Positions 10,948 to 21,421 of a stretch of 64,000 nt of DNA are shown here, in pieces; positions within the stretch are counted from its first letter, which is position 1, and the number at the start of each line of letters is the position of its first letter. This stretch comes from Wallemia ichthyophaga EXF-994 (Eukaryota; Basidiomycota; Wallemiomycetes; Wallemiales; Wallemiaceae). Below the pieces are notes generated by a model. The model did no database searches and was not told the origin of the DNA. It saw nothing but the letters and a program-made list of their open reading frames with translations. A program made the position numbers and the translations under genes. The DNA is taken from positions 620,001 through 684,000 of the forward strand of contig NW_008806275.1 in the NCBI RefSeq assembly GCF_000400465.1, written 5' to 3'.

Positions 10948-11522
10948 CTAACTGCGAGAATAATCTCTTCTGGGATCTGTAGCTCTTCTACGTGGTGAGC
11001 TTTCTCGGTCGCGGTGAGCGTATCTATCGTTATCTCTGTGTCTATCTCTCAGCGTCTGGATGGACATCTTGGACATATCGACATTCACTCTAACCTCGTC
11101 GATGATGCCATTATCCATGAAATCACAAGCGTCTTCTGCATCTTCGACGTGCTCGTAGAAAATAAACGCATAACCCATATGAGTGTTTATCTTCCTCGCT
11201 CTAGCCAGCTCTACGTGGATTATCTTCCCATAAGCATCGAATATCTCCTCTAGGTGCTCTACGGCTACGTTTTTAGTGAGGTTACGCACGCAGACGCATT
11301 TCAGACCACGAGGGGTGGCGGCTGGTGATCTACTCATGCTTCTGCTGTCCCTGCTTCTACTCAGTGATGGTGATCGTGAGCGTGAGGCTGAGTGACTTGT
11401 AGAGCGTGCGTGTGCTTCTCCTTCACCTGCAGAACGCGTTAGTTGGCTCCAAACACACCCACACACCTACCATATCCACTCGATGTTTTCCGCGCTGTCG
11501 ATCTTCCTCTCTCTGCCATCAT
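10948..11522 (-). CDS. RNPS1-like RRM/SR-type RNA-binding protein
   Basis: Single RRM protein of 176 aa. Exon 1 (11471-11522, MMAERGRSTARKTSSGYG) joins in phase 1 over a 44-nt intron to exon 2 (10948-11426). After an RS-repeat region (HSASRSRSPSLSRSRDSRS) comes one RRM at about residues 55-130: RNP2 is CVCVRNLT, RNP1 is MGYAFIFY, and the DFMDNGIIDEVRVNVD end fits RNPS1-type RRMs, with an Arg/Asp-rich tail after it. RNPS1 is an exon-junction/ASAP complex splicing activator; another SR-family RRM protein, such as a Tra2-like one, is the alternative. It is transcribed divergently from the primase gene, with start codons 26 bp apart. Confidence 0.75.
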
Positions 11523-11548
11523 CACTGGTATAAATCAACGTTGATTAA

Positions 11549-12950
11549 ATGAATTCAAGGTACAAATTTATAATATCTATAACCTGTCATCATTTCTTAC
11601 ACGCTGCAGTGACCTCAGCCACCTCGACGACGCGTCTAATCCTCATGTTACGCGTGCATACTACGAGCGCCTATATCCATTCAAGCAGATGTACCAATTC
11701 TACAATGGCGACATAGGTGAGCGGATTCCTATTACTCTGCTCTTCCTTCTCACTGTTCTCAGTCCCCACCCGCCAATTCACAAACCGCGAATTCGCCTTC
11801 ACCGTCAAAGACGACATATATCTCCGCTATCTTTCATTCTCTACCTGGGATGACTGGAAGAAGGAGACACTCCGACTCAATCCGAGTAGATTCGAAATAG
11901 GTGCCGTATACACGGCTAGAGTGGGTTGTGATGGTGTTCCTAAATCAAACTCACACACACAAGCCACGCGATAAGAAATCTCTCGCTCCGTCCGCCTTCA
12001 AGACAAAAGAGCGCGAGTTGGTATTCGATATTGATATGACAGACTACGACGACATACGCACATGCGCAGCTGGCAAAGATATATGTCAGCAGTGCTGGGG
12101 GTTTGTAGTGGCAGCCATGCGCGTTCTCGACACTGTCCTGCGACAGGACTTCGGTTACAAGCACCTGCTATGGGTGTTCTCAGGGCGCAGAGGTATCCAC
12201 TGCTGGGTGTCTGACCCAGCCGCGCGAGCACTGACGGATGAGCAGCGAAAGGCACTCGTGGGGTACATAGAGGTGGTCCGTGGGGGTGCGCACCAGGCGA
12301 AAAAAGTGCACATATCGCAGAATCTACCCAAAGGCGCACCATGGCACCCCGCCCTTACGCGCAGCTATGAGGACCTGCAGGCGTGCTTCAAGGACACGGT
12401 ACTTGAGCAGCAGGACGCCTTCCGTGATGATGCCGGCTGGCGCACTCTCCTCACTCTCCTCCCCGACCCAGTCATCGCGAAGGAGCTCACTGACAGGTGG
12501 ACTGCACAGCCCGGTCTTAACTCACATAGGAAATTCGACATGGTGCGCGCGTCTATTAAAAAATCAACCGTCGCCGAACATATCTGGAACAGCGCACTGA
12601 GAGAGGTCGTCTTACAATACGTATATCCGCGCATCGACACGGAGGTCAGCAAACATCAGAACCACCTCCTGAAGGCACCGTTCTGTATACACCCTGGTAC
12701 TGGCAAGGTGTGTGTGCCGGTAGATGTCAGCCATGCGGAGGATTTTGATCCAAGTCGCGTACCGACGATTGGACAGCTGCTGCGTGAGCTAGAGTCGTTA
12801 CCGGCTGTTGCTGGTGCAGATACTGCACTCGACTGGTCGAAAACGTCGCTCGCGCCATACATCACCATGCTCGAAAAGGAATCTGAACAAATAATGGCGG
12901 AAACGAGGCGAGTGAAGAGGGAGGCTAATAGCCGTAGTCTAGATTTTTAA
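11549..12950 (+). CDS. PRI1: DNA primase small (catalytic) subunit
   Basis: Catalytic primase subunit of DNA polymerase alpha-primase, which makes RNA primers for replication. Four exons: 11549-11559, 11610-11716, 11763-11920 and 11964-12950, in phase, 420 aa. YYERLYPFKQMYQFYNG and REFAF near the N-terminus are the known primase start. The catalytic core holds RELVFDIDMTDYDDIR, with the metal-binding aspartates, then a Cys-rich zinc site (CAAGKDICQQCW) and the nucleotide-binding FSGRRGIHCWVSD. The C-terminal LKAPFCIHPGTGKVCVPV is also typical. The first exon is only 11 nt (ATG plus 8) with a GTACAA donor; it is inferred because it restores an ATG in frame, and is the weakest join. Confidence 0.92.
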
Positions 12951-13010
12951 ATCCTAAAGTTGTTGTGTGCACTTTATACAAAAATTTTATTTGAATTGGA
13001 TTGGCTGCGA

Positions 13011-13126
13011 TGGGATATTCCACATTGGATTCAGACATAAACGAGATCGATTATAGGTGAGTGCGGGAGTAGGGATGTGCACGTAGACTAAATGGATATA
13101 GGCTGGCTGTATATCGTTATACCTAA
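13011..13126 (+). other. Possible spliced 23-codon upstream ORF in the G3BP-like leader
   Basis: An ATG at 13011 opens 15 codons, runs into a textbook intron (13057-13101, GTGAGT donor, GACTAAAT branch, ATATAG acceptor) and, spliced, stops at 13124-13126. The peptide would be 23 aa with no similarity I know. It lies 50 bp before the start codon of the next gene, so it could be a regulatory uORF in a spliced 5' leader or a micro-gene. Splicing is inferred from signals alone. Confidence 0.35.
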
Positions 13127-13175
13127 GAGTGCGTCGCTGAGTTCTACGCGTTGAAATAGCTCACAGCATCACAAG

Positions 13176-14445
13176 ATGAACAAAATGAGTAACACACAGG
13201 GCAATCAGGGCACTCAAAGCACCCACGCAGAGCAGACCGCTGAAGTTGGCTGGCAATTCGTTACCCAGTGAGTTGTACAGCGTAGTACACTCCCAGCTAA
13301 CACAGTACACGACTAGATACTACAATTTTGTAAACTCAAAGCCAGACAGCCTGCACTACTTCTACAACCAGGACTCCACGCTGATCCACGGCTACGAGGA
13401 TGGCGATGAGCGTACGTGCTTTGGCCAGAAGGATATAAACGCACGCGTCGCTGAAATTGGCTTTGAGAACTGCAAGGTCTTCGTACACTCGCTCGACTCA
13501 CAGTCTTCTGCCAATGGCGGTATTCTCGTTCAAGTCGTCGGCGAAATGTCAAACAGGAATGGTCCTTGGAGGAAATTTGCTCAGACGTTTTTCCTCGCAA
13601 AACAGCAATCTGGATATTTCGTACTCAACGATATTTTCAGATATCTTCGCGACGATGATGAGGTGGATGAGGATAAGCAGGTTGAGGAGAGCAATGATGT
13701 TGGCAGCTACCCAATTCAATCTCCAAAGGCTGCTTCTCCTGCTCCAGCGGCCATTGCTTCTCCAACTCCGCCTGCTGAGCCTGTCGATGACAGGAGCGAG
13801 AAGGTGGATGACAAGCTGGATGATAGGAAGGATGTGGCTGCCACTGCTGCTACCTCCTCAGTGCACTCTGCTGTACAATCTCCTGAGAGAGCTGCCAACG
13901 CTCCTAAGACTTGGGCAAATTTAGCTGCAGCTAACTCAAAGAAGTGGGGTCAACTCTCGCAAGACAAGACATCGCCATCACCCTCACTTCAGCCAGCTAC
14001 TGCTAGCTCAACTGTTACCTCTCCACGCACTACACGCGCAGACCCCGCGAAACCACCAACTCCAGCCCAGCAAAACGTGCAATCAGTATCTCATGCGCTC
14101 TGTTTCGTCAAGAACGTCACTGATCAAGTACAAGAACCAGAATTAAGATCAATCCTGCAGGCTAAATTTGGTTTGATTAGGGATGTTGACGTCGTCAGAA
14201 ATAAAGCATGTGCCTTTGTCCAGTTCGACAAGATCGAGAGCGCTAAGAAAGCCATTATCGCATCCCACAGTAAGGAGCAGGGTGGTGAAGGCGGTGTTAA
14301 GATTGCTGCCCAGACTGTACAACTCGAGTCGAGAAAAGAAAAAACAAAGAACAAGCAACAGCAGAGAAAGAATACTGGTAATAACAACGGCAACGCTCGT
14401 TCTAATCAAAACAATCAACAAAATCAATCTAGAAACAAAAAGTAG
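13176..14445 (+). CDS. G3BP-like protein: NTF2-like domain plus RRM
   Basis: Cytoplasmic RNA-binding protein of the G3BP/Nxt3/Bre5 type, linked in other fungi to stress granules and to the Ubp3 deubiquitinase cofactor role. Exons 13176-13267 and 13317-14445 (phase 2 join, 49-nt intron) give 406 aa. The NTF2-like domain covers about residues 22-140: VGWQFVTQYYNFVNSKPDSLHYFY, STLIHGYEDGD and the VVGEMSNRNGPWRKFAQTFF end. A long Pro/Ser/Ala linker follows. A C-terminal RRM begins at ALCFVKNVTDQV with CAFVQFDKIESAKKAI as RNP1, then a Gln/Asn/Arg-rich tail. The intron interrupts the conserved QYY; the join restores it. Confidence 0.88.
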
Positions 14446-14705
14446 CATGAGTACATTCGTACATTCCTATAATCCACTTATTTACGCATCTTTATTATAC
14501 ATTACGCGGTTTATACTTGAGTGAGGCAAATGCACTTGACCAACGTGGGTGAAAATTTTGAGCAGTTTGTGTCAAGTGAAGGGGGAGTGATATTGAAAAT
14601 GTTTAAATGATATTTAAACATAAGATATGATAATATGTACACACATTTGCACCATCTCCTCGCTCCCTTAAATCCCCTTGAACAAGAACGTCCACGGCGA
14701 TTTAA
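14446..14705. other. Spacer upstream of the PHO81-like gene
   Basis: About 260 bp with no gene seen; AT-rich, with TATTTAAACATAAG-like stretches that could serve the downstream promoter. Confidence 0.4.
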
Positions 14706-17700
14706 ATGAAGTTTGGAAAGGAGGTGTGTCTGACAATACTCATGTCGTCATATGCAAACACGGCCCACCTCTCAGATACAATCTAATCAGATTCCGGGAT
14801 GGTCTCATCAATATCTCGATTACAAGGCGTTGAAGAAGGTGAGACTGGAGATGAGCGCAAGGAACGCCAGTAACACACCCAGATCATAAATTCCCTCATA
14901 AAAGGCAGGCCAAGAGACGCTGGTAGTCTGTCGATTGGGATCAGGCCGGGTGCATCGAGCGGAAGCACCAGTAACAACATTAGCAACAGCATCAGCTCCA
15001 ACACCAGCATATCGATGGAAGATTACCGATCATCTTTCTTCTTCAAGCTGGAGAGAGAGCTCGAGAAAGTTAGTCCGCCGACTCGCCCATCCAGATTACA
15101 CAATCTAACGTCACATCACACAGATTAACGGATTCTACCTTGCAAAGGAATCTGAGCTCAAGATACGCATACAGATACTCATCGATAAAAAGCGGCACAG
15201 CAAACGATCGAGCCACGTCGCTCTCGATGAAGGTTTCCAGCACCTCGAACGTCAACTTGTCGCTTTGCAGGCTTATGTCGACATCAACGCCACTGGATTT
15301 AGAAAGATACTCAAGAAATGGGATAAGCGGTCTAAATCTAATACCAAGGAGCTCTATCTGGCCAGGCAGGTGGACGTACAGCCTGTGTTCAACAGGGAAG
15401 TACTCGCAGAGCTATCCAACGTAGTTGCAACGAACCTCATTGATCTTGAGAATGCACAAGACCCCGATCAGCACACTGAGAATATGTCTATCGACAGCTA
15501 CAGCGATGTCGAGAATATGGTTATAAAGCTACTTAAAAAGGGAAACACAGCCGGTTTAATGAGCTTGCTGCAGAATCACAAGGGACTGAGATTGACGTGG
15601 GAGTGTCTCGTCTATGCCGCTCGAGAGGACGAGATGGACGCGTTGACACAGCTAGCGCAGATTGAATGGAGCTATGTCGATGATATCAATAACCGCACCT
15701 GTCTCCACAAAGCTGCTATAGTTGGCAATCTTGCGCTTGTTCGCCTCGCTTTACAGCATGCGGTGGATCCAAGCAGCTTAGACATATTCGGACGGAACAG
15801 CATCCACTACGCCGCACTTAATGGACACGACGTAGTACTCGACCATCTTCTCCACCTGAACTCTATCGATTCGAGGAGGGCGGATTACGACGGCTACACG
15901 CCATCGCTGTACACAATTGTCAATGGACATGATGAGTGTTTGAGGCTGCTAGTCAGCCAGCTTTCTTCACCTGCCCCGTCCAGCCTCCATCCACTATGTC
16001 TGGCTGCGCAGTACGGACACCAGTCCATCGTTCGGACGCTGCTCCAGCTGTCCAAAGACGACATTGGACCGAACGCCGAGGGTCTATTCGCTCACCACTT
16101 GGCAGCGAGAGGCGGACATGCAGATATATGTCGCCTGCTAGCGAAAGAGGGCGGCGAGAAGCAGGGAGGGCTGCATATCCAAGACAAGTATTCAGCGTGG
16201 ACGCCGTTGATGCATGCTGCCGACGGGGGGCATTTAGAGTGCGTTAACGTTCTCCTCAGTTTCGGCTGCGATGAATGGGTGGTAGACGAGAATGACAATA
16301 CAGCCGTCTTCTACGCCGCATGGAACGGACACATGGAGTGTGTGGATGCGCTGATGCGCGCCAAGGTAGCCAGCGGGGAAGATGCGCGGGTGGTGGCGGG
16401 ATCGACGGCGAAGACGGAGGTCAGCGACATCGAACAACAACGACAAGGAGGAGATATGGATGAGATACCCACACTTGCACTCCCACCACCTATGATGCCT
16501 TTGCGGATCTACGGCCACAATTACCTCCTCAAGCGCAGCCTCCTCAAGGTGGTTCTCCCCCCTCTGCCGATCAGGCTGAGCGAAAACGGCAGTGGCGACG
16601 AGTTGCGCTGGTCGTCACTCAAGCTAATCGTGATGCAGAAACCAGACACACTTAATGCACCCCACCACCTCATCCTCCCGTTGCAGAAACAAAGCGGGGA
16701 GTCGCATACTCACACTCACACTCACACTCACACTCACACGCACTCGCACACTGAGTTCACATTCCAGATGGAAGACGGTCGCGAACACAGCCTCGACTTC
16801 GCCATTTATCCAGGCTTCGGGAGCGTCGTGATGGGAAGGGCGGTCGCGCTGCCGGAGGTGCTGATGCGGCCGTGCGTGCAACGCCACACGCTCGCGATGC
16901 TCGATAGCCGGTTACACACGGTCGGTCGTATCGCCTTCTCAACCTTCCTCGTCACGCCCTACGCTGGGCTGGAAGCGGAGAGTGCGAATGTGAACGCTTA
17001 CTGGAAGTCAACGACGAATGTGAGCGGAGCACATGCGCATACGCACGAGAAGGAGAAGGAGAAGGCGGATAAAGCGGGCACTGGGAAGAGAGACTCGCCG
17101 ATGCTTTCGCCCAACTACCAAAGCGGTGATAACGATAACGATAATGATGGCGACGGACAGGGGGATGGGGGCGCCACTGTAATTACTTCGTCGTCACTTC
17201 CAGATACGTTCGCGCGTGTGCGGGTGTGTTCGAGTAAAGATGGCAGGGCTGTAGTTGCACAGGCGGACAATTTGTCTCTCTTGCTGCCCCTAGCACTGCC
17301 CGGTGCGCAAGTGAAGGATTTCTCACTCAACGATCTGTGCACTCTCGCCAGAGAGTACCAAGTAGATGCGGAGGGAATGGGGAGCGAGGCGAAACTTACA
17401 GCTTTAGAGGAGTTGCTGAGGGTGAGTCGCAAATGCGTTTGGGTTGTTGCTGTTGGACTGAGCTAACGCGCATTTATTCACGCCAGATACTCGACACTAA
17501 AACGCACATCTTGCTCGATATACGTAATGAAACGGCAGGGAACACGAACAAACTCGTCGATGATATACTCAATCATTCGTATCGCACGGCATCATCATCC
17601 ACCCGTCACATCGCTTTCGTCACCGCTGACACGGAAATAGCAGTGTGTCTGCAGTGGAAACAGCCGCATTTCCCCGTTTTCTTGGGTTTGGGTTGCAACG

Positions 17701-17936
17701 GATCGGTAAAAGAAGCAGTGAAGCTGATACGGGCTAACAACTTGCTGGGGATGTTTGTGGATGGCAGGTTGTTGTCCAAGGTGCCGAAGCTGGTGGATGC
17801 AGTGAGGGAGACGGGATCGATGGTGGTGGCTGATGAGGCTGATGGAGCTGGTGAGAGTGTTGCTGTGGATGGGGTGGATGGAGTTGCTCGGAGGAAGACG
17901 TTCAACTGCATGACGACGTTTGGCGTTGGTGGGTAG
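14706..17936 (+). CDS. PHO81: PHO81-like SPX-ankyrin-GDPD protein (phosphate-pathway CDK inhibitor)
   Basis: Relative of yeast Pho81, which senses inositol pyrophosphates through its SPX domain and inhibits the Pho80-Pho85 kinase when phosphate is low. Five exons: 14706-14723, 14791-14838, 14883-15068, 15124-17421 and 17487-17936, all phase 0, 999 aa. The SPX domain is split over the first four exons: MKFGKE, IPGWSHQYLDYKALKK, then SSFFFKLERELEKINGFYLAKE and the helix FRKILKKWDKRS. Six or so ankyrin repeats lie at about residues 320-560 (NRTCLHKAAIVGNLALVRLAL, FGRNSIHYAALNGHDVVLDHL, SAWTPLMHAADGGHLECVNVL). The C-terminal 400 residues are a degenerate GDPD-like region (GLGCNGSVKEAVKLIRANNLLGMFVDGRLL). 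A (CACT)n tract at 16706-16746 codes a Thr-His repeat inside it. Confidence 0.9.
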
Positions 17937-18156
17937 TGGATTGTAGACTTTAGCCAGTACCCAGCAACCTTATATAAGAATGTATTGTAAAATAACCCAC
18001 GTAAATAAACATCCCTTGTTGAGATTGCACGATGATGGAGAAGGTTATCGTTAGTCTGTGAAATAAAGCGAAAATCCCACAGCTAATAGAAAACAGTCGC
18101 AATTCAAGCCAAATGACTCGCTCCATGTCCCTGCGGATGGATTCATCTACGCTGTG

Positions 18157-20103
18157 ATGATGGATTGCGGACTAAGCAAGCACGAGCTCCCATTCAGCAA
18201 CCACGTTGATCTCCACTCATTCAACAGGGAAACTGAGCAGAAGCGCGTGTCCAGGAGCGTGCGCGATGTGATTCTGGCCTATGCGATACCATCACTCTAT
18301 TCACAAGTGTCGAACAACGTGAAAACAACAGCAGATGCATTGAGAGCGCTGGATGGGGGCAATTACACTACCGCTATTGGTCTTGTCAACTCGCCTGGAT
18401 TCTTGCACACGCAGATATCACTCACAAAGCACTCGGATAAGCTCATGTCTGTTCTGCATACACAGCCAGCGACAGACACTCAGCTTACACGCTCATCACG
18501 CGTAATTGCCTTTGTTAGAACTAGCAAAGACGCGCAATCCATTCTGTCAAATGCTGCTTCCCAAAGAACATACGTAAATGCTCTAGCTACAAAAAGCGTA
18601 TCTGCGGCTATCAATTACATAAATGTCCTGTCTTCTGACACCAGTAGTGTCAACTCTCTCAGTAGAAGGACGCTGCTCGAGGAGGTGCTTTCTGTCTCAC
18701 TACTCCCTCACCCAGTCGCTAGATTGGTCGATCAGCTTTCAAAGCTCAGCCTCAGCGATAGTGATGTGGACGTTATACGCTCATTTGCTGCTGGAACTTC
18801 TCTCCTTACCTCACCCAACGTCTCCCCATCCAGTATCGCAGCCGCCCACGATCTCCTCCTCGTCAGATACATACAGGCCGGCCAGATACCCGACGCTATC
18901 AAACTCAATAAGGGCGCGCTCAGTGTGGTGCTCTCGCATGGCATAGGTAGCGTAAAGCGTGGCCAGCTGATAGCCGAAGCGTGGAGCGTCCTCCCGCGCG
19001 TGCAGAAGGATTTGGTAGAGAGGGAGATAGGAGGTGTTGACGAGGTGGAAGGGGCGAGTGAGGAAAAGAAGACAGAAGATGAGCGGGTTCGCGATCATGA
19101 GAATGGGCATGATGACGAAGATATCATGGTAGAGCAGGAAGCTGTCGAAAAAAGTGACACTAAACAAATCGGCTCCTGGATCGACCTCAGATTGGAGCAG
19201 GAGAACAAAGCACCAGGCACCCCATTTGCACCGCTACAGAGAAAGGCTGCGGCTCCTGCGCCCCTCCCACTCCCACAGAGCCCGCTGTCGGGACCACCCA
19301 AATTCTCCACGCCAACAGCACCAGCATCAACACCGCTGCGAAATGTTCAGTCTAAGCACAAGGTCGCTGAGTCGCCATTCGCACAGCTCCTTGGCAAGTC
19401 CATAGCCAAGGAGAAGGAGAGAAAGGAGAAGGATATTGGTGAGCGAGGTGAGGTTCTTAACAGGAGTGCATTCGAAATACCTAGCGTTACCGAGATCGCT
19501 GAGAGGAGTCTTTCGACGCCCGCTAAACACTCCCCGCTGACCACGAGCGCTAGCAAGGGTGCTAGCAGGAGTGCACAGCGCATTCGTACACCCGAAATTG
19601 GCAACGAGAGCAAAGACAAGATTACAGATTTACCGGATGTGAATGCACTGCAGAGTGTACGCAAGACGCGCAGTGTGATGCCGACTCCGAAGAAGGAGAG
19701 GGAGATGGACATGGAGCAGGACGACGACGATGTAGATGTGCCGGGGTCATATCCGTACACCCCCCAGCCTGTCAAACAACAGCCTCGTCGCAATCTCCGT
19801 TCAACGACTCTCAGATCGTCTAATCGCCGCAGCAGCCTGAAGCGCAACTCGGATGATGTGCAGATGGACGAGAGTGATGACGATGATATCGCTTTGCCTG
19901 GTAGTTATGTGCCTACGCCTCAACCGGCACGTGGTCGCGGTAGGACTAGTACCGGTGCACCTAAACGCACAACTAGACGTACAAGTAATTTGGGAGGCGA
20001 CAGTGCTGGTGCAAGTGGAAACTCTACTGCCAATTCCAATGCCAATGCCACAGCTGCACCTTCCAAACGCCAAACAAGATCATCTAGCAGATTGAACAAC
20101 TAA
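18157..20103 (+). CDS. ELYS-like nuclear pore assembly protein (N-terminus uncertain)
   Basis: The first 300 residues fit the fungal ELYS domain (nuclear pore complex assembly): RSVRDVILAYAIPSLYSQV, ALRALDGGNYTTAIGLVNSPGF and later LLVRYIQAGQIPDAIKLN, an alpha-solenoid. After an acidic stretch the C-terminus is long, basic and low complexity, with a repeated LPGSYVPTPQP-like motif (about residues 530 and 585) and AT-hook-like RGRGRTSTGAPKRTTRR, which would fit chromatin contact. The open frame continues upstream of the first ATG to about 18060 (FKPNDSLHVPADGFIYAV), and this looks coding, so one or more short 5' exons probably begin near 18030; no join there was convincing, and 18157 is the first in-frame ATG. 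Confidence 0.75.
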   Translation: MMDCGLSKHELPFSNHVDLHSFNRETEQKRVSRSVRDVILAYAIPSLYSQVSNNVKTTADALRALDGGNYTTAIGLVNSPGFLHTQISLTKHSDKLMSVLHTQPATDTQLTRSSRVIAFVRTSKDAQSILSNAASQRTYVNALATKSVSAAINYINVLSSDTSSVNSLSRRTLLEEVLSVSLLPHPVARLVDQLSKLSLSDSDVDVIRSFAAGTSLLTSPNVSPSSIAAAHDLLLVRYIQAGQIPDAIKLNKGALSVVLSHGIGSVKRGQLIAEAWSVLPRVQKDLVEREIGGVDEVEGASEEKKTEDERVRDHENGHDDEDIMVEQEAVEKSDTKQIGSWIDLRLEQENKAPGTPFAPLQRKAAAPAPLPLPQSPLSGPPKFSTPTAPASTPLRNVQSKHKVAESPFAQLLGKSIAKEKERKEKDIGERGEVLNRSAFEIPSVTEIAERSLSTPAKHSPLTTSASKGASRSAQRIRTPEIGNESKDKITDLPDVNALQSVRKTRSVMPTPKKEREMDMEQDDDDVDVPGSYPYTPQPVKQQPRRNLRSTTLRSSNRRSSLKRNSDDVQMDESDDDDIALPGSYVPTPQPARGRGRTSTGAPKRTTRRTSNLGGDSAGASGNSTANSNANATAAPSKRQTRSSSRLNN

Positions 20104-20812
20104 AACAGTGAATAGATAAAGCATGTAAACAAAATTTTAATCATGTTTCGCGAATATCGTGTTTTCTTATTCAATTTTTCATTTCTTCGACGTGCAGTGA
20201 ATAATGATTTTTTAGGGGCCAAAATTGCTTTTGATGAGTCTGTTTAAGTATATAGTGGGAGTTCACTAATCTCCCATCGACATTGAATATTTGGTCAAAT
20301 CTTCATTCACTATCATTGAATGCATCCCAGGCCGCACGCCACTCCTAAGCACTTATCCCTTATCCAAAGCAGCCACAATCAAGATTACAAACACCAGATT
20401 ATCTTCCAGTGGACCACATCACACTGAAACATCGAGGACAACCTCCTCAGGCCCACAAGGGCAATCGCACAAAAATATAGTCAGTCGCACAACGTTACAA
20501 GCACCAATGAACCCAACTAAGCCCACACAAAAACCATTTCAACACCTAACTGTGGTGCCACTTAATTTGGAGGTCAAAAGAAGTGAGAAGCTGCAAAGTG
20601 AGATTGTACCTTGCATGCAGCGTCACGACTGACTTGTCACAGCATATCGTGCATATCACCATTAATTTTAAGAAATTATTTCTGTATGTTGTAATTTTAT
20701 TCCGCTTACATTCTTGATGGCCACTGAATAATTTACCCGGTATGAATTCGCGATTGGCAAACTAAATATGGAACTAAAAGCAAGACTAAACTTGAACTAA
20801 AAAGTGGCAAGA
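20104..20812. other. Intergenic region upstream of the hydrophobin gene
   Basis: About 700 bp. The 113-codon open stretch at 20291-20632 starts with TTG and has no family similarity, so I do not call a gene. The 3' part is the likely hydrophobin promoter. Confidence 0.5.
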
Positions 20813-20820
20813 TATAAAAG
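20813..20820 (+). promoter_or_regulatory. TATA box of the hydrophobin gene
   Basis: TATAAAAG lies 53 bp before the hydrophobin ATG at 20873. Position and sequence match a strong, regulated eukaryotic TATA element, as expected for a highly expressed cell-wall protein gene. Confidence 0.6.
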
Positions 20821-20872
20821 GCAAAGACGGTCTTGAGATATTACTACAATCAACTACTTCTCCAATCTCACA

Positions 20873-21282
20873 ATGATCGCTCAAACTGTCTTCGCTGCTG
20901 CTCTCGTCGCCTCTGTTTCAGCTGGCTGGGAATCCAAGACCGGCTCATGTAACACTGGAAAACTCTCATGCTGTAAGAATGAATCATTAGTAGCTTAGAA
21001 TCATCTCACACTGCTAAGGCGACTTGAACAAGAAGGTCCAAAAGTCAACTGGTGAAGAATCAGGCCTCCTCCACACCGGCGATGTTCTCGACCAAGTTGG
21101 TGTCCAATGTACTCAAGTCCCCCTCCTCATTGGCGTTGCTATAGAGGGCGAGTAAACGTCTTAAACGCGTTCTCGAAACTAACAATTCCACAGATGAGTG
21201 CAAGAACACCCCAACCTGTTGTGAGGACGTTAAGGAGGATGGTCTCGTCGGTGTCAACTGCACTCCAATCTCCCTCGTTTAA
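20873..21282 (+). CDS. Hydrophobin (small secreted 8-Cys protein)
   Basis: Secreted amphipathic surface protein of 105 aa. Exons 20873-20972, 21019-21147 and 21194-21282 join in phases 1 and 1. Residues 1-17 are a signal peptide (MIAQTVFAAALVASVSA). The mature part shows the hydrophobin cysteine order C-CC-C-C-CC-C: SCNTGKLSCC, VQCTQ, EDECKNTPTCCED and VNCTPISLV. The second intron has a GCGAGT donor rather than GT; the only nearby GT donor would create an immediate stop, so this is a GC-AG intron or, less likely, a damaged site. Hydrophobins coat spores and aerial hyphae; spacing suggests class I, but the protein is short. Confidence 0.88.
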
Positions 21283-21421
21283 AAGGCTATTCTACTTTTT
21301 CTTGTACAACTTCACAATAGATAGCACTTAATTGGCGTTAATTACTTTCACGTCTCTATTCCATCGATATACACACGCAATACACACGAAAAGTATACCA
21401 ACAAGTCTATAATGATTACAA

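Noticed and set aside
20291-20632. 113-codon open frame upstream of the hydrophobin gene
   Set aside because: TTG start, unusual Thr/Pro/Lys composition, no similarity; probably chance in the intergenic region.
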